64,000 nt of DNA, from positions 1 through 64,000 of the forward strand of contig CAKTKC010000006.1 of assembly GCA_934569225.1 (NCBI GenBank). Reading direction: 5' to 3'. A program made the translations under genes and the position numbers. The notes under the pieces are model-generated. The model did no database searches, was not told the DNA's origin, and was given only the letters and a program-made list of their open reading frames with translations. This DNA comes from an uncultured Oscillospiraceae bacterium (lineage in GTDB: Bacteria > Bacillota > Clostridia > Oscillospirales > Oscillospiraceae). Shown in pieces: positions 7,364-16,496 of the stretch (the stretch's first letter is position 1; each line of letters begins with the position of its first letter).

Positions 7364-8746
7364 TCAGACCGTCAGGTTCTGAATCCACTTGCCCTGCTTC
7401 AGCATGATCGCGCCGATGACGCATTTGATGAAGTCGGTGGCCTGGCAAATGGCGTACAGCGGCAGAATTGGCAGATCCGTAAACCGGCTCAGGCAGTAGG
7501 CCAGGGGCACGCAGAACACCCACATGAAGCAGCTGTCAAACAGGAAGGTCACGAAGGTCTGTCCGCCGGAACGGAGGGTGAAATAGGTGGCGTTGAGATA
7601 GGAACCGAAGGGCATCATCACGGCGGAGATCCAGATCAACTGCGCCGCCAAATGCCGCACGGCGTCGGTGGTGTTGTAGATTCCGGGGAACACCTCGGAA
7701 ACCGCCGCCATCAGGCCGCCGAACACGATACCCGACGCAATAGACACGGCGATGAGCTTCCGGTTGGTGTCCCGCACGTCCTCCTCCGAATGCCCCGCGC
7801 CCAGCATCTGCCCCATGATGATTCCCACGGAATTGCCCATGGAAAGATAGACGACGCTGCCTAAGTTGAACAGGGTGCTGCAAATGTTCATGGCAGGCAC
7901 CACGTCCAGTCCGCAGGTGGAGTAGCACTGGTTCAGAATGGCCATGCCGCTGGACCAGAGGAATTCATTGGCCAGCAGGGGCATACCCTTGACCGTGATG
8001 GATCTCAGCAGCTTGCCGGGGATATACATGGAGCGGTAAGCGCCCACGATAAATGCGTTGCGGGCTTTGTGGCCGTGCGTCCACCCGGCCACGATGGCAA
8101 GCTCCACATACCGGGAGATGACCGTGGCGATGGCCGCGCCCTCCACGCCCATTTCCGGCGCGCCGAATTTGCCGAAAATCAGGATGTAGTTCAGCACCAG
8201 ATTCACGAACACCGCCGCAATGCCGCCCAGCATGGGGATGAAGGTCTCGCCGGTCTCCCGGAGAGTGCTGGAATAGGTGTTGGTCAGGGCGAAGGGCAGG
8301 AAGCCCCAGAGCATAATGGCCAGGTATTTCAGGCCATGATCCAACGCCCCGGCAGCGGTGGCGGCCTCGCCCTCGCCGGTAAGGTAAAGCCCGATCAGCT
8401 GAGAGCCGCCCAGCAGGAAAATAGCCGCGCCCACCAAAGAGATGACGATACAGATCAGGAACTTAAACCGGAAGGTGTGGCGGATGCCCTCGTCATCCTT
8501 GGAGCCGTAGAACTGGGCGGTGAAGATACCCGCGCCGGAGCTGGCGCCGAAGACACACAGGTTGAACACGAACAACAGGCCGTTGACGATGGAAACGCCG
8601 CTCATGGGAACGGTGCCGACCTGGCCGACCATGATATTGTCCAGCAGGGACACGAAGTTGGTGATGCCGTTCTGGATGATAATGGGGACGGCCACCCCAA
8701 AGACCCGGCGGTAAAACGCCTTGTCTCCGATGTAACGATGATGCAT
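7364..8746 (-). CDS. MATE-family multidrug efflux transporter
   Basis: A 460-residue polytopic membrane protein with about twelve hydrophobic segments in two homologous halves. The N-terminal half has the MATE pattern AVPIIIQNGITNFVSLLDNI, then MVGQVGTVPMSGVSIVNG and GAGIFTAQFYG. The second half repeats it around PLLANEFLWSSGMAILNQ. MATE pumps export drugs or metabolites using a Na+ or H+ gradient; the substrate is not predictable. The gene follows nagA on the same strand after a 100-base gap holding a hairpin (8792-8822), so it may be weakly co-transcribed. GAGG lies close to the ATG. Confidence 0.9.
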   Translation of the reverse strand: MHHRYIGDKAFYRRVFGVAVPIIIQNGITNFVSLLDNIMVGQVGTVPMSGVSIVNGLLFVFNLCVFGASSGAGIFTAQFYGSKDDEGIRHTFRFKFLICIVISLVGAAIFLLGGSQLIGLYLTGEGEAATAAGALDHGLKYLAIMLWGFLPFALTNTYSSTLRETGETFIPMLGGIAAVFVNLVLNYILIFGKFGAPEMGVEGAAIATVISRYVELAIVAGWTHGHKARNAFIVGAYRSMYIPGKLLRSITVKGMPLLANEFLWSSGMAILNQCYSTCGLDVVPAMNICSTLFNLGSVVYLSMGNSVGIIMGQMLGAGHSEEDVRDTNRKLIAVSIASGIVFGGLMAAVSEVFPGIYNTTDAVRHLAAQLIWISAVMMPFGSYLNATYFTLRSGGQTFVTFLFDSCFMWVFCVPLAYCLSRFTDLPILPLYAICQATDFIKCVIGAIMLKQGKWIQNLTV

Positions 8747-8791
8747 AAAAACCTCAAATCATACTATTTTTGTCAAAATCAGGCAGGACTG

Positions 8792-8822
8792 GGCAGGCTT
8801 CCCTGAAACGGGGGAGCCTGCC
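8792..8822 (-). terminator. Hairpin after nagA
   Basis: Arms GGCAGGCTTCCC and GGGGGAGCCTGCC form a strong stem 25 bases after the nagA stop. There is no clean T-run, so it may only attenuate transcription into the MATE gene. Confidence 0.55.
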
Positions 8823-8846
8823 GAACATGTACGTGTAAAGCTGCCG

Positions 8847-9974
8847 TCAGATTTCCTTTCCGCCGATGAACACCCGCTTGCAGGAATAATCCGCGTTGGT
8901 AATAACGAAGTCCGCCAGCTTGCCGGTCTCGATGGCGCCGACCTTGTCCGCCGCGCCGATGGCCTTGGCGGGGTTGAAGGTCGCCGCACGGATGGCCTCC
9001 TCCTCGGGGACGTTCCACTTAAGGACGTTTTGCAGGCAGGTCCACAGGTTGGTGGCGGAGCAGGCGATGGTGCCGTCGGCCAGCCTGGCCACGCCGCCGC
9101 GAAGCCACGCGTCCTGGCCGCCCAGCTGGAACTTGGTTCCTTCCGGCTCACCGGCGCAGCGGCCGGAATCGGAGATCAGCACCATCCGGTCGCGGAACAT
9201 GGTGAAGGCCAGACGGACAGCGGCAGGATGGATATGGTAGCCGTCGCAGATGATCTCGGCCTGGACGCCCGGGGTTTCCACTGCGGCGGGAATGACGCCG
9301 GGGTTGCGGTGGTGGATGGGGGGCATGGCGTTGTACAGGTGGGTCAGGTGGGTGACGCCGGCGTCGATGGCGGCTCTGGCATGGTCATAGTCGGAGTCGG
9401 TGTGGGCGATGGAGACAGTGCACAACTCCCTAGCCTTGGCCACGAACTCCGCCGCGCCGGGCAGTTCGGGGGCGACATCCACGATACGGATGAGGCCGCC
9501 GCAGCCCTCATACAGCTTCTTGAAGCCCTCAAAATCCGGATCCTTCAGGTAGTCGGGATTCTGTGCGCCCCGCTTTTTGTAGGAGAAGTAAGGCCCCTCC
9601 ATCTGAATGCCCATGAGGCGGGACAGTCCCTCGGGGGCTTCGGCGTGGAGCTGCTTCGCGGTAGCGAAGGCTTTTCCCAGCACGTCATAGGGCAGGGTCA
9701 TGGAGGCGGGGGCAAAGGAGGTGACGCCGCACTTTGCATAGAAGGCGGCCATCCGCTTCAAGCCCTCGTAGTCGCCGTCGGAGAAGTCCGCGCCGGAGTT
9801 GCCGTGGCTGTGGACGTCGATCAGGCCGGGGATGACGGTGGCGCCATTCAAGTCAATGGCGTCGGCAGGGACGTTTTCGGGGAGGACTTCGCCGAACAGG
9901 CCGTCCCGCACCTCGAAAGCGCCGGTATGGAACCGGAAATCGGAAGCAAAGATTCGCGCATTCTTATAAAACAT
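8847..9974 (-). CDS. nagA: N-acetylglucosamine-6-phosphate deacetylase
   Basis: 375 residues, near the usual 380-390. It converts GlcNAc-6-phosphate to glucosamine-6-phosphate in the cytoplasm. Motifs run in order: VIPGLIDVHSHGNSG, the metal-binding Glu in IQMEGPYF, IAHTDSDYDHA, HLTHLYNAMPP, DGYHIHP and the catalytic Asp in VLISDSGRC. The start MFYKNARIF (ATG at 9974) has AAAGGAG upstream and is preferred over an extended frame to 10064. No nagB or GntR regulator is adjacent, so the rest of the amino-sugar pathway is elsewhere. Confidence 0.95.
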   Translation of the reverse strand: MFYKNARIFASDFRFHTGAFEVRDGLFGEVLPENVPADAIDLNGATVIPGLIDVHSHGNSGADFSDGDYEGLKRMAAFYAKCGVTSFAPASMTLPYDVLGKAFATAKQLHAEAPEGLSRLMGIQMEGPYFSYKKRGAQNPDYLKDPDFEGFKKLYEGCGGLIRIVDVAPELPGAAEFVAKARELCTVSIAHTDSDYDHARAAIDAGVTHLTHLYNAMPPIHHRNPGVIPAAVETPGVQAEIICDGYHIHPAAVRLAFTMFRDRMVLISDSGRCAGEPEGTKFQLGGQDAWLRGGVARLADGTIACSATNLWTCLQNVLKWNVPEEEAIRAATFNPAKAIGAADKVGAIETGKLADFVITNADYSCKRVFIGGKEI

Positions 9975-10109
9975 GGCTTTTCTCCTTTTACCGAGTGAAA
10001 TTCGTATACGTATGGTAGCACGCCGGGGCGAAAAAAGCAATCCGGAATCACGGAGTTTTCTCAAATCTTTTCCTTAGTAATGGGATTGTCGAATTGCGCG
10101 GTGTTTCCC

Positions 10110-10137
10110 TTGACTTTTTTCACTGGGGCGTTATAAT
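10110..10137 (+). promoter_or_regulatory. Promoter of the phosphoribosyltransferase gene
   Basis: TTGACT (10110-10115) and TATAAT (10132-10137) are 16 bases apart, about 40 bases before the start codon. Confidence 0.7.
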
Positions 10138-10178
10138 AAATTCAGGATTATTTCCAGAAAAGAAGGAGCGGAAATTCT

Positions 10179-10733
10179 ATGTATTATCATATGACCATTG
10201 CGGGTCTTGAGCGGGATCTGCCCATCTGCCCGGTAAACGATTCTCTGTCCATCGCCGGGTTTGTGATCTTCGGCGACCAGGAGCTGACCGTGGCCTGCGC
10301 CCGGGAGCTATTAAAGCGTGCGCCGGAATATGACTACATCATCACCGCAGAGGCCAAGGGCATTCCTCTGGCCCACGAGATGGCCCGTCAGGCCGGGGAC
10401 AAGAAGTACATCCTGGCGCGGAAAGCCCCCAAGCTGTACATGCGGGACATTTTCAGCGTTTCCGTGCATTCCATCACCACCGCCAAGGAGCAGAAGCTGT
10501 ACCTGGACGGCGCGGACGCCGCGCTGATGAAGGGCAAGCGCATCCTCATCGTGGACGACGTGATCTCCACCGGCGAGAGCCTGAAAGCGCTGGAAACCCT
10601 GGTAGAAGAAGCGGGCGGCATCATCTGCGGACGCATGGCCGTTCTGGCTGAGGGCGACGCCCAGGAGCGTTCCGACCTGGTCTACCTGGAGAAGCTGCCC
10701 CTGTTCAACCCCGACGGCAGCGTGAAGGGATAA
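10179..10733 (+). CDS. Adenine phosphoribosyltransferase-like protein
   Basis: 184 residues with a type I phosphoribosyltransferase fold. The PRPP-binding loop RILIVDDVISTGESL is at about residues 121-135. The segment YDYIITAEAKGIPLAHEMAR matches the APT-type hood and first PRPP contact. Enzymes of this type salvage adenine or another base with PRPP. The length and the lack of an N-terminal extension fit Apt, but xanthine or regulatory relatives are not excluded. AGAAGGAG precedes the ATG. The DUF805 gene follows in the same direction 35 bases later, so they may share a transcript. Confidence 0.82.
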   Translation: MYYHMTIAGLERDLPICPVNDSLSIAGFVIFGDQELTVACARELLKRAPEYDYIITAEAKGIPLAHEMARQAGDKKYILARKAPKLYMRDIFSVSVHSITTAKEQKLYLDGADAALMKGKRILIVDDVISTGESLKALETLVEEAGGIICGRMAVLAEGDAQERSDLVYLEKLPLFNPDGSVKG

Positions 10734-10768
10734 GAAAATCCCCCGCCGGAAGAAAGAGGAGAGATACT

Positions 10769-11224
10769 ATGTATTGTAAGAATTGCGGCAAACAGCTGCC
10801 CGACGGCGCCCAGTATTGCGACGGCTGCGGCGCGCGGCAGGTTGCGGGCGGCTACGTCACCTACACCCAGAGCCGGGAGCCGAAGCCTTCCGTGGGGTTC
10901 ATCGACGCCATCAAGCTGTTCTTCGCCAAGTACGCGGACTTCAGCACCCGTTCCAGAAGAAGCGAGTATTGGTGGTCGGTGCTGTTCTGCGCCCTTGCCA
11001 GCAGCCTGGCCGCCGGGATTCTGAAGGACTATGCCTGGATCTGGTCCCTGGTGGTTCTGATCCCCACGATCGCCATCAGTGTCCGCCGTCTGCACGACAT
11101 CGGAAGAGCCGGCACCTGGTATCTGCTGAACCTGATCCCCGTGGTGGGCTCCATCATTCTGCTCGTCTGGTACTGCCAGGACAGCACCGGCGACAACCAG
11201 TGGGGTCCCAATCCCAAGTATTGA
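10769..11224 (+). CDS. Zinc-ribbon plus DUF805 membrane protein
   Basis: 151 residues. An N-terminal zinc ribbon with two CxxC knuckles (MYCKNCGKQL and YCDGCGA) precedes a DUF805 domain starting near FIDAIKLFFAKYADFSTRSR. The typical EYWW motif follows, then three to four hydrophobic segments and the end SVRRLHDIGRAGTWYLLNLI. DUF805 proteins are small inner-membrane proteins of unknown function. GAGGAGAG precedes the ATG. A terminator follows directly, closing the possible two-gene unit with the phosphoribosyltransferase. Confidence 0.88.
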   Translation: MYCKNCGKQLPDGAQYCDGCGARQVAGGYVTYTQSREPKPSVGFIDAIKLFFAKYADFSTRSRRSEYWWSVLFCALASSLAAGILKDYAWIWSLVVLIPTIAISVRRLHDIGRAGTWYLLNLIPVVGSIILLVWYCQDSTGDNQWGPNPKY

Positions 11225-11239
11225 TTTTCCGACATAGCA

Positions 11240-11273
11240 AACAGGCACAGTGGGATAGCCCGCTGTGCCTGTT
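11240..11273 (+). terminator. Terminator after the DUF805 gene
   Basis: Arms AACAGGCACAG and CTGTGCCTGTT, with an inner GGG/CCC pairing, form a long stem; CTTATGT follows. Confidence 0.75.
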
Positions 11274-11289
11274 CTTATGTAATCTAATG

Positions 11290-11476
11290 GATAGCCCCCT
11301 TGCCTCTCCCTATGGGAGAGGTGGCCGAGCGAAGCGAGGACGGAGAGGGTATACCAGGCTGCAATACCCTCTCAGTCACCTTCGGTGACAGCTCTCCCAG
11401 AGGGAGAGCCAAGGGGGGTTGTACCCCGCACTGGAAATGGAACGTGTCTTTATGATACGCTCCATTCACTATTTTA
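11290..11476 (+). repeat. Composite hairpin repeat family C, copy 1
   Basis: The unit begins CCCCCTTGCCTCTCCC and holds four small hairpins: CTCTCCC/GGGAGAG, GTCACCTTCGGTGAC, a second CTCTCCC/GGGAGAG, and a final one around GATACGCTCCA. It ends at TTTTAC, whose complement supplies the stop codon of the DUF3786 gene. Copies are at 27313-27513 and, inverted, at 50386-50570. Confidence 0.88.
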
Positions 11477-12094
11477 CGGTTCTTCCATCTGCCCCGCGAT
11501 TCTGTTCAGCAGCAGCGCCTTAGCAAAGTACATCGTCTCATAGCGGATATATTGATTGGCGTTTTCGTCCCACAGGAAGCGCAGATTCGGCGGGAACTCG
11601 TCGTCCCCCAGCCACAGCTGGACGGCGACGCCCAGACCGTCGAAAATCTCGAAGGCATAGGCCGCGTCCCCCACGGGCAGGGGCTTGCCGCCCAGCGCCA
11701 GGCACGCCCGGCGGAAAGCGGGGAGATCATCCTGAAACCGCTCCGCCCAGGGATCGTGATCGTTTTCCAGCAGCTTCTGGTGAAATTGCAGGCCGAAGTC
11801 CTGCATGGCCTTCCACCGGCCGCTGACGTGCCGGTCTTCCCGGCTGTCGCAGATCAGGTCGAGGAGGGTCATGACCTCTTCAAAGCTGTTGCCGTCCCGC
11901 CACGCGCCGTCTTCCAGGCGCTGGATATCCCCGGTTTTCCGGGAGACCCGGTAGCTCTGGCCGAAAAATGTGGTGTATAGGAAATCTGCGTCCAGCTTTG
12001 CGCTCAGCTTTTTTGCCAGCACTTCCCCGTCATAGGTCAGAAAGCAGTTTTTCGCTTGCTGCGCCTGAATGAGATAATTGTCCGTTTGTGCCAT
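11474..12094 (-). CDS. DUF3786-domain protein
   Basis: 206 residues, soluble. The middle carries the DUF3786 pattern: LDADFLYTTFFGQSYRVSR, then GGKPLPVGDAAYAFEIFDGL and GDDEFPPNLRFLWDENANQY, ending IRYETMYFAKALLLNRI. The family occurs in anaerobes, and its role is unknown. GGGGAGG precedes the ATG. A promoter TTGCTT/TATAAT with 17-base spacing lies at 12151-12123. The stop codon at 11474-11476 coincides with the end of repeat C1, so that repeat may have reset the C terminus. Confidence 0.8.
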   Translation of the reverse strand: MAQTDNYLIQAQQAKNCFLTYDGEVLAKKLSAKLDADFLYTTFFGQSYRVSRKTGDIQRLEDGAWRDGNSFEEVMTLLDLICDSREDRHVSGRWKAMQDFGLQFHQKLLENDHDPWAERFQDDLPAFRRACLALGGKPLPVGDAAYAFEIFDGLGVAVQLWLGDDEFPPNLRFLWDENANQYIRYETMYFAKALLLNRIAGQMEEP

Positions 12095-12122
12095 GGGTGT
12101 ACCTCCCCGTCAGATTACGGAA

Positions 12123-12151
12123 ATTATATCATTTCCCCGCCAGGAAAGCAA
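12123..12151 (-). promoter_or_regulatory. Promoter of the DUF3786 gene
   Basis: On the minus strand TTGCTT (12151-12146) and TATAAT (12128-12123) are 17 bases apart. Confidence 0.65.
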
Positions 12152-12190
12152 GGGACGCGCTCCCCAAAGAAACCTTAATGACTTTGCGTG

Positions 12191-12219
12191 TTTACTTTCC
12201 TGACTTTCTATGGTAAGAT
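12191..12219 (+). promoter_or_regulatory. Promoter of alr
   Basis: TTTACT (12191-12196) and TAAGAT (12214-12219) are 17 bases apart. They lie back to back with the DUF3786 promoter. Confidence 0.5.
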
Positions 12220-12294
12220 AAGGGGTACTTATCCATATGCTGGCAGAAAAAAGTGAAATTCTGCCGCTTATGTACGAAAGGAACCTGATGGATT

Positions 12295-13473
12295 ATGTCC
12301 CACGACTGCACCCGGGCGATCATTGACCTGGACGCCCTTTCTTCCAATTTTGACGCAGTCTGCCGCAAGGCCAACGTGCCGGTGATGGCGGTCATCAAGG
12401 CCGACGCCTACGGCCACGGCGCGGTTCCCGTTGCCCGGCTGCTGGAAAACCGGTGCGCCTTTTTCGGTGTCAGCTCCATGTCGGAGGCACTGGAGCTGCG
12501 GGACGCGGGGATTACCCGGCCGATATTGATTCTGGGCTACACACCGCCGGAAGCTTTCCCCGACGCCGTCCGCCTGGGGATCCGCCCTGCCATTTTCCGC
12601 CGGGAGGACGGAGAAACCCTGTCCCGGGCGGCTGTGGAAGCGGGGGTTTCCGCACCGTTTCACTTTGCCGTGGACACAGGCATGAGCCGCATCGGCTTTC
12701 AGGTGACGGAGGCCGACGCCGACATCTGCGCCGAAATTGCCGCCCTGCCGGGGCTGACCGCAGAGGGGCTCTTCAGCCATTTTGCCACTGCCGACAGCTA
12801 TGATCTCAGCCGCGCCCGCGCCCAGGCGGATCGCTTTAACGCTTTCGACGCCATGCTGAAACGCCGGGGCGTCCGCATTCCCATCCGCCACCTGAACAAC
12901 TCCGCCGGACTGATGAACTTCGACCGCCACTATGAGATGGTGCGCTCCGGCATCGTCACCTACGGTCTGTACCCCAGCGACGAGGTGGACACCGGTCTTC
13001 TCCCCCTGATCCCCGCCATGCGTCTGCTCAGCCGGGTTTCCTACGTGAAAACCCTGCCCCCCGGGCGGGAGATCAGCTACGGCGGCACATTTGTCACCGC
13101 CCGTCCAACTGTGGTTGCCACTGTTCCCGTCGGTTATGCTGACGGCTACCGCCGCAGTCTGTCCGGCAAATTTTACGTCCTGATCCGCGGCCAGCGCGCC
13201 CCCATTCTGGGGCGGGTCTGCATGGATCAGATGATGGTAGACGTTACCGACATTCCCGGCGTCCAGGCGGGGGACACCGTCACCCTGATCGGGACGGACG
13301 GCGGCGAGGCCATCTCCATGGAGGAGATCGCCGCCGCAGCCGGAAGCTTCAACTACGAATTTGCCTGCGGTATCAGCCGGCGGGTGCCCCGCGTGTACCT
13401 GCGCGGAGGACAGGCCGTCCATACCGTACATTACCTTACCGATATCTTCCAGGAGGAATCCCATGGCACATAA
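12295..13473 (+). CDS. alr: Alanine racemase
   Basis: 392 residues; PLP-dependent conversion of L- to D-alanine for peptidoglycan. The PLP lysine is in AVIKADAYGHG (about residue 38). The catalytic-tyrosine region is SYGGTF, the substrate loop is RVCMDQMMVDVTD, and the C-terminal beta domain ends ISRRVPRVYLRGG. The ATG at 12295 follows AAAGGA by about ten bases. An out-of-frame ATG at 12288 is rejected because it opens no frame. The last 11 bases overlap the downstream CapA-type gene, whose ribosome site AGGAGG lies inside alr, so translation is probably coupled and all three genes form one cell-envelope unit. Confidence 0.95.
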   Translation: MSHDCTRAIIDLDALSSNFDAVCRKANVPVMAVIKADAYGHGAVPVARLLENRCAFFGVSSMSEALELRDAGITRPILILGYTPPEAFPDAVRLGIRPAIFRREDGETLSRAAVEAGVSAPFHFAVDTGMSRIGFQVTEADADICAEIAALPGLTAEGLFSHFATADSYDLSRARAQADRFNAFDAMLKRRGVRIPIRHLNNSAGLMNFDRHYEMVRSGIVTYGLYPSDEVDTGLLPLIPAMRLLSRVSYVKTLPPGREISYGGTFVTARPTVVATVPVGYADGYRRSLSGKFYVLIRGQRAPILGRVCMDQMMVDVTDIPGVQAGDTVTLIGTDGGEAISMEEIAAAAGSFNYEFACGISRRVPRVYLRGGQAVHTVHYLTDIFQEESHGT

Positions 13474-14812
13474 ACCGAAATACGCAAGACAGGAACCCCG
13501 CCGGAATACCGCGCTGAAGCTGCTGCCGCTGGTGCTGGTGGCCATCGTCGCTGTGGTTCTCATTGTCCGCTCCCTAGGCAAAGGAAAGCCTGACGACGCC
13601 CCAACCACCCCGCCAACGACGGAAGCGACCCAGCCCTTAGAGCCGGTCGCCTCCGCCACCGTAGGCGTTCAGGGCGACCTGCTGATGCACAAGCCCGTGA
13701 TCACCGCCTGCGTAGCGGAGGACGGCGGCTACGATTTTGCATCGATTTTCCGCTACGTGGCAGAATATACTGCTGCTTACGACTATTCCGTGGCCAATCT
13801 GGAAACCACTCTGGGCGGCGATAATTACCCCTATCAGGGCTACCCCGACTTCAACTGCCCCGACGAGATCGTGGAGGCGGCGAAGGACGCGGGGATTGAC
13901 ATGCTGCTCACCGCCAACAACCACTGCTCCGACACCACCACCGAGGGTGTTCTGCGCACGGTGAAGCGGGTGCGGGAGATGGGGCTGACCCCGCTGGGCA
14001 CCCAGCTCAGCGACGAGGAACCCAAATACGCCGTGGTGGACATGAACGGCATCAAGGTGGGCATGGCGGCCTACACCTACGCCACCAGCGAGGTGAATGG
14101 GCGTCCCTCCCTGAACTTTGAGCCGGAGGTCGCCCAGGTGGGTCTGGTGAATTACTTCGTGGAAACCAATCTGGACGCCTTCTATTCCGAGGTACAGTCT
14201 CTCCTGTCCCAAATGCAGGAAGACGGCGCGGAGGCCACCATGCTGTACATCCACTGGGGCACGGAGTATTCCCTCCAGGCGGACGCCGCCCAGCGGATGA
14301 TCGCCCAGAAGCTGTGCGACCTGGGAGTGGACGTGATCGTGGGCGGACATCCCCACGTGGTGGAGCCTATGGAGCTGCTGACCAGCGGCGTTGACTCCCG
14401 GCACAAAACGGCGGTCATCTACTCTCTGGGCAATGCCGTATCCAACCAGCGCCGGGATCTGATGACCCTGAACACCGGCCACACCGAGGACGGCGCGGTA
14501 TTCACCGTCACCTTTGAAAAATATGCCGACGGCGAAGTGTACGTCGCCGACGTGAACGTGATGCCCACCTGGGTCAACCTGCGCAGCGTGGACGACAAGC
14601 AGGAATACAACATTGTCCCGCTGGAAGACGCCCGGCGGGAGGAGTGGCAGAATCTGTATGAGCTGGACGCCGCCGCTCTGGCCAACGCCGTGGCGTCCTA
14701 CGACCGCACCATGAACATCGTCGGTCCGGGTCTTGAGCAATGCCGCAGCTACTACGCCCAGGAAAAGCAGGCACGGGAAGTTCCCGCCGTCCCCACCGAG
14801 GAAGCAGCCTGA
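13463..14812 (+). CDS. CapA-family metallophosphatase-like protein (first copy)
   Basis: 449 residues. A basic N terminus and one transmembrane segment (LKLLPLVLVAIVAVVLIV) anchor it, and a Pro/Thr linker leads to an extracellular domain. The CapA/PgsA metallophosphatase motifs are GDLLMH, VANLETTL, LLTANNH, LYIHWGTEY, GGHPHVVEP and [10 protein letters not shown]. Family members support poly-gamma-glutamate or capsule synthesis, but many in Firmicutes have no known role. No capB/capC gene is near. The start at 13463 follows AGGAGG by seven bases and overlaps alr. A paralogue follows 18 bases downstream. Confidence 0.88.
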   Translation: MAHKPKYARQEPRRNTALKLLPLVLVAIVAVVLIVRSLGKGKPDDAPTTPPTTEATQPLEPVASATVGVQGDLLMHKPVITACVAEDGGYDFASIFRYVAEYTAAYDYSVANLETTLGGDNYPYQGYPDFNCPDEIVEAAKDAGIDMLLTANNHCSDTTTEGVLRTVKRVREMGLTPLGTQLSDEEPKYAVVDMNGIKVGMAAYTYATSEVNGRPSLNFEPEVAQVGLVNYFVETNLDAFYSEVQSLLSQMQEDGAEATMLYIHWGTEYSLQADAAQRMIAQKLCDLGVDVIVGGHPHVVEPMELLTSGVDSRHKTAVIYSLGNAVSNQRRDLMTLNTGHTEDGAVFTVTFEKYADGEVYVADVNVMPTWVNLRSVDDKQEYNIVPLEDARREEWQNLYELDAAALANAVASYDRTMNIVGPGLEQCRSYYAQEKQAREVPAVPTEEAA

Positions 14813-14830
14813 CAAGGAGGAGAGACATCC

Positions 14831-16312
14831 ATGTCCAAAAAGCCGAAGGGAAGCAGCTCACCGGTCACGGTGCTGCTGACCGTATTGATTTTTGTCATGA
14901 TCGCGCTGACGGGTCTTGTGATCTTTATGTGCATCAATCTGGTGAATAAAACGCCCCAGCCCACCGTCCGGACGGAGACGCAGATTTACACCCTTCCCAC
15001 CGCTCCCCGGACAGAGCCGACGGAAACCGAGACCCAGCCCCCGGAGACCACTCTGCCGGAACCGGAGCATGTGGTAGCCACAGCCTCCGTCGGCACCATG
15101 GGTGATCTGCTGATGCACAAGCCGGTGTTCGACACCTGCCTGCAAAGCGGCGGCACCTATGATTTCAGCTCCATTTTCCGCTATGTCAAGGATATCGTGT
15201 CCGGTCTGGACTATGCCATCGCCAACCTGGAAACCACCTTCGGCGGCGACGATTACCCTTACCAGGGCAACCCTGCCTTCAACTGTCCCGACGCGCTGAT
15301 CGACAGCGTGGTGGATACGGGCTATGACATGCTGCTCACCGCCAACAACCACGCGGGCGACACCATGGCCTCCGGCGTCACCCGCACGATCGAGGTCATC
15401 CGGGGCAAGGGGCTGACCGCTCTCGGCTCCCAGCTGAACGCCGACGAGCCAAAATACGCCGTGGTGGATGTGAACGGCATCAAGATCGGCATGGTGTGCT
15501 ACACCTGGGCGTACGGCAGCAACGGAAACTCCTTCTCCCTCAACGGCCTTACCCCGATCAAGGACGAGGGGCAGATGAACTACTTCCTCAACAACGACCC
15601 CGGCAAGCTGTACACCGCATCGGAGCAGATCCTGGAGCAGATGAAAGCCGACGGCGCGGAAGCCACCATGATGTTCATTCATTGGGGCGTGGAATACAAT
15701 ATCAAGGAGAACTCCCTCCAGGACACCATGGCGCAGAAGCTGTGCGACCTGGGCTTTGACGTGATCGTTGGCGGACACCCCCACGTGGTGCAGCCGGTGG
15801 ATCTGCTCACCAGTTCCGTTGACCCCGACCATAAGACTGTGGTCATCTACTCCCTGGGCAACGCCGTGTCCAACCAGAGAAACGGCTATATCTCCGCCGC
15901 GCCCCCCTACTATACGGAGGACGGCATTCTGTTCACCGTCACCTTTGAAAAATATTCCGACGGCACCGTGTATCTGCAAAGCGTGGACGCGCTGCCCACC
16001 TGGGTGAACATGCGCACCGACGAGGCAAAGCAGTATAACATCCTGCCGCTGGACGAGGACAATGAAGATCAGTGGGCGGAGCTGTTCAACCTGAACGATA
16101 CCATGCTGTCCTCCGCGAAGAAGTCCATGGAGCGCACGGACTCCATCGTGGGCGCGGGCATGGAAAAGTGCCGGACGTATCTGGAGCAGCAGAAGGCCGA
16201 CCGGGAAGCCTATTATCAGGACTTGGCCAGCCATCCGGAGAAGTACGTTCAAAGCACCGTTCCGGAGGAAACCATTCCGGAAACCACCGCCGTCACCGCT
16301 CCGGCAGCATAA
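14831..16312 (+). CDS. CapA-family metallophosphatase-like protein (second copy)
   Basis: 493 residues, built like the preceding gene: a short basic N terminus, one transmembrane helix ([20 protein letters not shown]), a Thr/Glu/Pro-rich linker, then the CapA domain. The same motifs recur ([53 protein letters not shown]), so this is a tandem duplication. It adds a Thr/Glu/Pro-rich C-terminal tail ([17 protein letters not shown]). AAGGAGGAGAG precedes the ATG. A strong terminator 3 bases after the stop ends the alr-capA-capA unit. Confidence 0.88.
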   Translation: MSKKPKGSSSPVTVLLTVLIFVMIALTGLVIFMCINLVNKTPQPTVRTETQIYTLPTAPRTEPTETETQPPETTLPEPEHVVATASVGTMGDLLMHKPVFDTCLQSGGTYDFSSIFRYVKDIVSGLDYAIANLETTFGGDDYPYQGNPAFNCPDALIDSVVDTGYDMLLTANNHAGDTMASGVTRTIEVIRGKGLTALGSQLNADEPKYAVVDVNGIKIGMVCYTWAYGSNGNSFSLNGLTPIKDEGQMNYFLNNDPGKLYTASEQILEQMKADGAEATMMFIHWGVEYNIKENSLQDTMAQKLCDLGFDVIVGGHPHVVQPVDLLTSSVDPDHKTVVIYSLGNAVSNQRNGYISAAPPYYTEDGILFTVTFEKYSDGTVYLQSVDALPTWVNMRTDEAKQYNILPLDEDNEDQWAELFNLNDTMLSSAKKSMERTDSIVGAGMEKCRTYLEQQKADREAYYQDLASHPEKYVQSTVPEETIPETTAVTAPAA

Positions 16313-16314
16313 CA

Positions 16315-16361
16315 AAAAACCGTGCCGCGGCAGGCACCCGTTCTGCCGCGGCACGGTTTTT
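16315..16361 (+). terminator. Strong intrinsic terminator
   Basis: A 19-base stem starts AAAAACCGTGCCGCGGCAG and is mirrored after a nine-base loop by CTGCCGCGGCACGGTTTTT. The stem itself ends in a T-run. Confidence 0.93.
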
Positions 16362-16413
16362 GCCCTCCGGCGCAGAAATCGAAACTTTCCCGGGAAAAAA
16401 CGGATAGAATCCA

Positions 16414-16441
16414 TTGACATTGCAAAAATTTACGGTATAGT
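16414..16441 (+). promoter_or_regulatory. Promoter of potABCD
   Basis: TTGACA (16414-16419) and TATAGT (16436-16441) are 16 bases apart, about 55 bases before potA. Confidence 0.8.
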
Positions 16442-16496
16442 AGTATCTGTCGTATTTCGGCGTAAAACAAAATTTTGGAAGAAACGGGGGAGGATA

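Noticed and set aside
14858-16420. A 520-codon minus-strand frame opposite the second CapA-type gene
   Set aside because: It spans the terminator and is the complement of a well-supported gene; no ribosome site or domain is present.
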